Shown here one piece after another: positions 1 to 9,800 of a stretch of 64,000 bases of DNA. How positions within the stretch are numbered: the stretch's first letter is position 1; each line of letters starts with the position of its first letter. Location of the stretch: contig NC_047076.1 of NCBI RefSeq assembly GCF_902459465.1, positions 10,052,146 to 10,116,145 on the forward strand, given 5' to 3'. This DNA is from Asterias rubens (Eukaryota > Echinodermata > Asteroidea > Forcipulatida > Asteriidae). The position numbers and the translations under genes are program-made. The notes beneath the pieces are model-generated. The model saw nothing but the letters and a program-made list of their open reading frames with translations. It was not told the origin of the DNA and ran no database searches.

Positions 1-806
1 CTTACCTAAGATCTATAAGAACACATACAATGTTTTTTCTTCTTGGAAAGGTCTAAAATAAAACCGTAAACTGTCAACATTCTGTCGCCAAAGCGAAAAC
101 AAAATGGCTGACATTTTGTTTGTGGATGGAGAACGGTCACGTCCATAGACTTGTTCCCAAGTCTTTGATCATGCTGAAACAGCGCCCTCTTGTGGATACA
201 ATCCTGTTTATTAGCCTATGATGTGGCTGATTCAGAGATTCAACTGCAGTTTTAGACTTGGAGTCTATCACATCATGTGCATTGATACTGCAGTTACAGT
301 GCAACCTTTTTACCCCGACTACATGTTTTTGTTTCATCGAACAGCAGTATACAAAATAATCCACAATTAAAAAAAAAAAATATTAAAGTATTTTTTTGAA
401 ATTTGTCAGTTCAAATGAACATTTTACGAATTCAGCAGTGTAACTTATCTCAAATTGATTTTTATAAGTGTGTCCCTGGGTATTAAATAACTTTTTATCT
501 AATTAAAAAAACATGAAACGAAATTTGTTGTGCCTGAAACGGAATTCATGTTTTTGCCAAACGGAATTTGCACTTTTCTGAAACGGAAAATCAGTGGCCC
601 TATTTGTGCTCTTAAGTTAAGTTATTAGCGAGCAAAATACTTGCCATTAAAAATAGATGGATTCCAACATCCACAGCCATCAAGATTGTGCAATATCGCA
701 CCCACCCCTCCACCCCCCGGTTAAGCCAGTTGAATTATAAGAGATATTTAACTCACTTATTGACTTAAATAATTATTGTTTATAAATTTGATGTACCTAT
801 CCACAG
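1..806. other. No gene seen; probably DBF4 intron
   Basis: No exon, RNA gene or structured repeat could be supported. It lies directly upstream of the first recognisable DBF4 exon and is most likely intron of that gene, because the N-terminal (BRCT-like, motif N) part of DBF4 must lie further 5'. Confidence 0.5.
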
Positions 807-849
807 ACTGGCTCCCAACACAATCGGGTAAAGCCTGGTACTACAAAAG
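807..849 (+). CDS. DBF4: DBF4 exon A (linker before motif M)
   Basis: Acceptor CCACAG at 801-806 and donor GTATGTTGG at 850. Reads TGSQHNRVKPGTTK plus one base, which completes a codon with exon B. It matches the region just before motif M in vertebrate DBF4. It is short, so the call rests mainly on phase agreement and position. Confidence 0.7.
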
Positions 850-3800
850 GTATGTTGGCATCAGTATTAGATTATAACAATGTCAATTCGGTTTTTACTT
901 CAAATAGCACTTTTGACAAAATTGAGCCCAAGTGAGGAAAGCAATTTGTGCAGAGAAAGCACCCGATGGCATTTGCCATTGTCTAGTTTAGTTCTGAATC
1001 TCTAATGACTGTCTTTGCTGTGTCTTTGCCCTGCTCCACCCCTACTCACAATCTCTCAGCTTGCAAATGAATTTCACGCTGAACCCAAATTAATCTTTGT
1101 TTAACAAAATAACTATAGTTTCTGAAATACTCTTGGTCAATTGAGTTAGGGGAGTTTGTTTTCTTGAGCGAAGGAAGATTTTAAAGAAATTTAAGTATGA
1201 AAAATGTAGCATTTCTGTTTACATTGGCAATTGTTTTGTATTTACAACTCTTGTTTAAAATGTGTTTTGTCTGCAGAAAGAAAATTAAGCAAGCCTGCGC
1301 TGAAAGCTGAAGATGCATCTCGGTGAGTGTTTCTTTGAATTCTTATTACTGTTGCTGCAAACTTGAACTGGAGTTTAATTTCAATCTCAACCCTCGCAGG
1401 TATCAATTAAATTTATACCCCTGGGTGAAAAGAAGCAATTGTTGCATCTTGCTCAAGAAGAAAAGTGTCATGACCGGGACAACCCACACTCTGATGACTT
1501 TATTTCAGTGCTCTTATCCACTTGGCCATGACACTTTAAAGGTAAAGTACACGTTTGGTAATTATCAAAGACCAGTGTCATCACTTCGTGTATCCCATCG
1601 TAAGCATAAAATAACAAGCATGTGACAATTTGGGCTCAATCGGTCATCGAAGTTGCGAGAAAATGATGTAAGAAAAAATTCCCTTGTTGGACGAATTTGT
1701 GTGCTTTCAGATAGGAGTAAAAAACTTCTAGCTCAAAGTCTTTTATTATTTTAGTGAGAAATTACCTCTTTCTCAAAAACTACGTTACTTCAGCGGAAGT
1801 TGTTTCCCACAATGTTTTATACTACCAACAGCTCTCCAATGCTCGTTAACAAGTCAGTTTTTAAGTTAATATTTGTTTTGAGTAATTACCAAACGTGTAC
1901 CTTCCCTTGGGATAATGAATGTAATGAATATGTGAATGTGATTTGTTTGCAGCCATTATAGACCATCCACCCAGGAGATGTCTTCCTGGCCAAGGCTTAG
2001 TATGGATGGACCATCAGGTAGCTGCCCATTTGATGTGACAGTATCTAGAGACAAACACATGAACAGCCCTGAGACACACCAACCCAAAGGCAAGCAACAG
2101 CGCTTTGATTTATCTAGAAATATGAGGAGTCCTGAGGCACACCCATCACGCCTTAGCAAGCAACGCCTTATTGAGAAGGAAGTCACAGTAACTACACCTA
2201 TTCAAAGGAGTCCTGAGGCACACCCATCACGCCTTAGCAAGCAACGCCTTATTGAGAAGGAAGTCACAGTAACTACACCTATTCAAAGGAGTCCTGAGGC
2301 ACACCCATCACGCCTTAGCAAGCAACGCTTTATTGAGAAGGAAGTCACAGTAACTACACCTATTCAAAGGTCAGTAAGACATTAACATATATTCACTGTT
2401 TAGATGATCTTCCCATCAAGGAAACTTGGCAAAATCTAACCAACGATTTCTCTCATACAAACATTGGTTTAACATCTATCTAAACTATTGTGATGCTTAA
2501 ATCGCGTGGGGGCCGCCATGTTCTCACACACATATAGTGGTGCCCACACCCTGCTGAATTGATGCGTCCTGGGGTCAATTTCGGGGTAACCGTGGGTTGT
2601 GGGTTTGTGTTGTTTGTGACATTTTAGTCAAGACGCGAGCGTGTAGTAACTTCAGGGTTGGGGCTATCCTTGAGCTGTCGGGGGTTCTGCGTTATACTAT
2701 CCCTGTCAGGCGCCCTTTGTGATGTCGCAGTCATAGCGCGACCATCCAGTAACTTCGCATGTACAGTGGAAACAAAGAACAATGCACGGGATCATCAGGG
2801 GGAATTAACAGAGGCACGATGGAGGTGGGGGTTATTAGAGCATGTGGGACATGGACAAGGAAGGGGCACACAGTGGTACGTCTGTGGGAAGGGGGATGGG
2901 GAACGGCAAAATATGATAAGAACATATCGTAGCGTCATACGTTATCGACCCTCATATGTTTTCGGTCCCCAACTTTGATTCCCATTTACCGCAAGATTGT
3001 GCAAGCTGCACCGGTGACAGAAGCTATGCAGTTTACTCACGGTCTGTATTTTCATCAGGCTTAATCATGCTGTCGTTGGTTATGCTCAAACATTTATAAA
3101 ATGATTGTTTTTTGGTACTAATCACTAGTGCATTATTATGCCAACATTCAAATGAGTCAAAGAAACATCAGCCAACCTCGAAAGTTCAAAACAAAATTGC
3201 TATCTGCTAGATTGAGTTGCATTCTGCTTTAGTCACTAGATGGATCACGTGAGGTGGTTACTATTTGGGATTCTATGGTGTGCAAATGTGGGGAAAATAT
3301 TAAAATATTTGAAGTGAAAATGACCCAAAAATTATTTTTGGATTTACTGCATACTGTAATAAATTTTGATAAAGCGTACAAATATTAAGTCTACATTAAA
3401 GAGAAAATATCATAGATTGGTTTCTTATCTCCTGAAATCACATTACTGGTCTGAAATGGGGGGAAACGGATTGTTATGAAGTGTGTGTGGTTCAATGGGG
3501 GGGGGTGTTTTACTTTCATGCCTTATGATATCTCTGGATTCTAATATAGTAGCCATAATGCCTTGGGACAAAAATGTAACTAAATTTGTTAAGTAGTAAT
3601 TGAATAATATTTTTGATTTATTTTGCACGCCATACTAGCTTCTGAATATTCAATAAAATACCAACCAATGAAAGGTGTGAAAACATATGACGTTGCTCCA
3701 ATGTCGTGCATGCATAAGCACTGTTAATGGCGGACTGTCTCTCGCAACGTAAAACCAAAACTTTAAAAATTTCAACACACCATGAAGTGTAAGTGTTATT

Positions 3801-6800
3801 GTTAAAAAATTTAGTGTTTGATTGTGAACAGTTTTCCTGTTATCCTGAAAACACATGCCACCAGGATATTAAAGGGGGAAATAATACGGCAAGGAGAAAA
3901 TAAAGAGGGACTAATGATGACATGAACAGGAAAGTAGTAAAACTGAACAGGAATAATACACGGAAAGGAGAAAGATCTACTAGCGGAACCTGCGCGGACT
4001 GGGAAAACATGATTTATGGGCCGGCAAACAGTGCATGCAAAGAACCTGATCACGGGGGCGAGAGTTAGATGTGGGACCGGGAGAGGAGGAAGGGGCACAC
4101 AGTGGTACGAGAAAGACATCATTTATTAACTAACTGTATCAAGATTTTTACACTTGCAAATGAGTTTTTACATTTTACGTCCTGAGAACCTGCATTGGTT
4201 TGATAGTCACTCAATACAGGTGCTAGCTGACACTAGTCATACCAGTCACTGAATCAGTCAGAACAATTAAGGAAAAATCCTAATTGCTTGATTAGATTGC
4301 TGGATTGTTAATCCTAGTTTGGCAAGGACAACTAAGCCTAGGTGACTAGTGAAAATAATCCAGCAATTAGGATTTTTCCTGTAATTGTTCTGACTGATTC
4401 AGTGACTGGTATGACTAGTGTCAGTTGGCACCTCTATTATTTGCTGCAGGCGCAATAAAGTAAAATTCAAGCTGAAAGGATTGAAAGATTGTGTCACTGA
4501 TGTCTGAGGTTTAACAAGCAGGAAGTCGAAACAGCGCGATTAACCGTGAAGTTGAACAACGGTAGTCACGACTCACTAGTTGGGACTTTGACACTAGTCA
4601 CACTAGTCGCCCAGGCTTAGTGATAACCCTCCAATTATGACAAACTCATGTAGCAGTTAATACTGATGGCAAACAATTGATACTACGGCTGTTGATGACA
4701 AATTCTTTGATTTTGTCTTAATTGATTTAGATCTACTGCACGGAAAGCAACGTCTTATACACCAATCAGACATAAGGATACAGGAGTTAGAGACAGTAGA
4801 AGAGGTTATTGTGAATGCTGTCTCACTAAGTATGCAGATCTAGAAAAGGTTGGTTGGCAACTATTACATAAGTTCAAACTATTGTAGGATAACCCACTTC
4901 CCTGACATGTTTGCATTGAAATACATGCACAAGCATTCTCCTTTAAAGGCACTGGACACTAATGGTAATTACTTAAAATAACTGTTAGCACAAAAACTTG
5001 CTGGGTAAAGAGCAACAGAGCGCTTTTGATATTATAAACGGCTTTTGTGAAAAACGGCTCCCTCTGAAGTAACACAGAAAGAGGTAATTCCCCACTCGAA
5101 TATTAAAAGGTTTATTGGGTATCTGAAAGCACACACAGTTGTGCAACAAGGCTGTTTTTTTTTTCATTATTCTCTTGCAACTTCGATGACTAATTGAGTC
5201 AAAGAATTATTGAATTTATGCATATGATGGGATACACCAAGTGAGAATACAGGTCTCGGACAACTACCAAAGGTGTCGATGCCTTTAACAGTGGTCCACT
5301 GGCCACATGCTAGTTATAACACATAATCAGTTAGAATTCTCTTCAAGTGGTCCAGCTGGCTAGTGCAGTGTTGACAATCATTTCTATTTAATATGAAATA
5401 TGGACCAGTGAAAAACTTGTGGATGAGTGAAATGACAGGGTAACTGGTCCTGCCTGGCTAGTCACTGACAACCCTGGACAAACTTCTGATCATTATGAAG
5501 TTCCTACTCTTTTGTTTCTTGTTTAGTGTCAGTAGGATTTGAAACTTTGCGTGGTGGAAAGGTTTAAAGTACCACCACTAATGAGTTTGGGTGGTTCGGA
5601 AAAAGAACCGTTGGTTTCAACTCGACATTTCGATCAGTATGCTCTGATCGTCTTTCTCCAGAAGATGATCAGAGCATACTGATCGAAACGTCGAGTTGAA
5701 ACCAACGGTTCTTTTCAGAACCACCCAAACTCATTTAATAGTCATTACAATGTGTTAGCGCAAACCTTTCTGTATGTTTAGTGTCAGTTGTGTTTAAAAT
5801 AAAAATCATTCATGTTTAGTTTAAGTTAAATTAAATTAATTTCACCGATGACGGAACCGGGGGGCCAGTGTTCCCCCCACTTTTGAAAAGTGTAGATTTT
5901 GCCCCCCCCCCCACTTTTTATTGAGCTTTGAAAAAAACAAAAAAAACACAAGGGTTTGTGTGTAAGGCTTGCAAACATTTGATAAAACCCTGATGTCCTC
6001 TTTATAAAGGCACCTAAAATATTTCTACTGTACTTCATAGTTAGGCGTTGGCAGTTCATATTATTAGTAAGAATTGTCATAAAATGATGAAATGTTATTT
6101 GTTTTTCCGGGACCATAACCCCCACCCCCATTCTCTGTTTACGCGCGCACAGACATGTACCTACGCTGACGACTACATGTATGTAACATTATATAAATGT
6201 GTTAAAACACCCAATGTGTGTTATGCACTTCATTTAGTGGTCAGCGGTGGTGACACTATAATTGAAGGTCGAGTGTTCGGGAGTCCACGCTCGTTTCATT
6301 CGAAGAAACAAAACTATCCCCCAAAATTAAAAACATTGTTTTGTTTTTTTAATGTTTAAGTTTGATTCTTATCTTTAAATCAACAGTGTTACCTTTTCTT
6401 TTTCTAAATTGTAAATTGTTAGCCCAACATAACCTGTGTGCATGCATGATGATGTTTGAAAAACACATACTCTGACTGACATAGGAACAAAAATTGCCCC
6501 CCCCCCCACTTTCAAAAGTGTTCTGCCGCCGTTGATGAAATTGCACTAGTTGAACAATGACTTGCAGACAGAGTCCTACCCGGTACTCATAACCTTCTGT
6601 GCATTAAAGTTCTCCTCACCTAAATACATCGCTTCTCTCATCATTGTCCATAAGCCATCTCGCTCTGGTCTCCTTTCTTCAAGTCATCTATCTCTAGCAG
6701 TCCCAAAATTTAAAAGATCATGGTGAGCATTTGCCACTGCCGCCCCTTGCTTGTGGAACAAACTTCCCATCTCAGTGATGACATGTGTGACTGTTGATAA

Positions 6801-9800
6801 TTTCAAGACCATATTGAAAACACACCTCATGACACGCCATTCTTAATAACTTTCCTTCTTGTTAGCGCCTTGAGCACCCTTTGAGTGGATATGATTATTT
6901 CATTTCATTTTATTAGTATCACATTTCGTTGCCCACAGGCCTATTTGGACGTGATTTACAATAATTAAAATAAATAGTAAGTAGGATTTAAACATGATGT
7001 TAAAAACACACATGTTTAGGACTGGGGGAATGCAATCAATAAAACAGGACAAATAGGACGTGAAGATTTACAATAAAAAAATAGCACTACATGTATATAT
7101 AGAACAAAAACTTAATCAAATAGCAGGTAGGATTCAAACACGTCAACAAAAACACACATGAACAGGACTGGATGAGGAATACAATCAATAAAACTAGCCA
7201 AATACAACCATTGTAAAAACATGGAATAGATAATGCAACCAGAGAAAGAGTTCAAACAATCCACAGTTCATTAGGTGTTAAGCAAATTAATAAAATAAGG
7301 AATTAGACTAATTGAAAACGATTGGTTCTGACACAGAGCTGTGCGTTATTATTATTATTGCTTTCTTCAGAGGACGATCAGAGCATACTGATCGAAACGT
7401 CGAGTTGAAACCAGAACCACCCAAACTCATTAGAGATAGTCGTACATGGCGTTACCGCAAACCTTTCTTTATCATATTTCCACCATGCAAAGTTTCAAAT
7501 CCTAATTATTATTAATGTTGTTATTTTTTATTATTATGATATGTTTGATTGTTATTGTTATTATTTTTTATTATTATGATATATTTGATTTGATTTGATT
7601 TGATTTGATTTGATTTGAAGCATCTGGTGAGTGAGCAGCATAGAAACTTTGTTCGTGAGAGTAATCACTACGCTAATCTAGACGTGATGATTGATGAAGG
7701 ACCTAACATGGGTCAGTTCCTGGATGATGTCATGCAGAATCATGAATGGCAGAGACTAGAAGGAATACGGTAAGAGGCTCCTTCAATCATAACTTCATCT
7801 GCTTCAATTGTGGTGTATCATGGCCTAGGTGATTTCAAACTCTAATGTTTCTGATCAGCAGAGTGTGGGTTCAAGTCCCTGCCGTGTCACCTGTGTCCTT
7901 AAGCAAGACAGTTAACCATTTGGATGGGACGTAAAGCCATTGGTTGTGTAATGCACATAAACAAAAACAGTGCACAGGTGTTCCTGGTTTGATTGGCAGC
8001 ATATTGCGCCACAGCACCTTGTAGACCATAAGTCTCATAATTCAAACATAGTCCCACAAACCTTGCAGGAAAATACTGTTTGTTAAAGTGCCTTGGGCGT
8101 CACTGAGTGACGGATATGCATGCTGTATAAGAAGCTGCTTTTATTATTATTACTGTTATTATTATTATTATTATTAATATTAATAATTCAATTCAGTTAA
8201 GGATTTGGTTATTTTGTGTACGACACAAAACACAAACGACAACACGTTCACATTTAAAGATAGCAATAGTAGAAAGCTTCCCTTGATTTATTACAAGCTG
8301 AGGTGCTGTACATTTTGAGAAATGAGTAAAAACAAGTCACAACATTTTTTGTCACACTGAGACGAGTGTTTACTCATTTTTAAAAACTACAGCACCTCAG
8401 CACGTAATATTTTCAGGGAAGCTTTCTACTATCATTATCTTCAAACTGTGTGGGTTTAATGTAAATCTGTTGTCATTGTGTTTTGTGTCCTTCAAAAAGG
8501 ACCCAGACCACTTAAATATTTACAATACAAAAAACATATTTTCAAATTAAAGCCTGGGGATTGGCGCAAAGCGAAGCCAACTACTAAACAAACGAAGCCA
8601 TTTGTTTATCATGTACATCTAAAATATTTATGAAAACAAGACACACTCTAATAAAGTCTAAATTCTGAATAAGACTTGAATCCTATATTTTAGGAGGGAA
8701 AGGACTGAATAGTGTACAGTGCAAACACACATCGACGTAGGGGTTAAAACCAATTTCACTTTCTTATCTAATGCAAATTTAACATCACTGAAATTGTTGC
8801 AGTACCTGCTGCTAAAATAACGGATTGAAACTGCCTCAAGCTACCAGGCAATCTTGGTGGTGTAGCTAAAATAACGGATTGAAACTGCCTCAAGCTACCA
8901 GGCAATCTTGGTGGTGTAGCTAAAATAACGGATTGAAACTGCCTCAAGCTACCAGGCAATCTTGGTGGTGTAGCTAGTAAGACATCTGCTCTAGATTGCA
9001 AAGGCAGCGGGTTTTAATCCCAACCGAGTATCATGCCTGTGATTTTGTTCACAGAACTCTGGAAAGCTCTGAGTATACAGTGCTTACACACATCGGTGTA
9101 AGGGTCAAACTGAAATTTATATTCTTTATTCTTGATGAAAATTTAACATCTTTTATATGCTGAATACATGTAGATTGTTGTACTAAACATTTGTTGTTGC
9201 TTTGTATTTACTCACAGGAGCATGGGAACAACTGATGGAGTGAATCTTATCTCATCCCCTAGTAAACTTGTCAACAGAGGAAAAGACGTGTGTGTGCAAA
9301 GACATAAAACCAGGCAACAAAATGAAGAAACACTGGACAAAGATACTGCACAATCTACAAGTGTAATTAGTAAGAGACGTCCTGTACAAAGTAAAGAGTC
9401 TGCTGTACATCAATCCTTTCCTGCTACAAACACTCTTGAGTCAGTTGCTGATGCTGCAACTACATCCATTGCTGTACATCAGGAGAACACAGTGCCAGTT
9501 GGTAACTCTGATCAGCATGACGGTGTGTGTCAAGCCTTAACACCACCAAGACGCTCAAGCAGACAAAGGAGTACAAACCTCATCATTATGTCATCAACAG
9601 ATGCTAGCAAACAGGATGAAATGTTACCATCGCCACAGGGGGAAGAGAAAAGGTTATCAAGCAGTAGACCAACAAACATTGACAGTACTCAACAATCTCC
9701 AGCAACCCCTGGTAGAAAGTCTTCAAGACTATCGTTGTCCGCAAGACGAAGACAGCTACAGAAGACTAGGACTGGTTCCCCTGAGAGTACATCACCCATA

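Noticed and set aside
1323-1625. A 100-residue open frame as a DBF4 exon
   Set aside because: Phase and motif M show exon B joins directly to exon C; this frame lies in a SINE/MITE region.
5630-5700. Hammerhead ribozyme around CTGATCGAAACGTC
   Set aside because: The CTGATGA core is not present; only a GAAAC part matches, so it is just a palindromic repeat.
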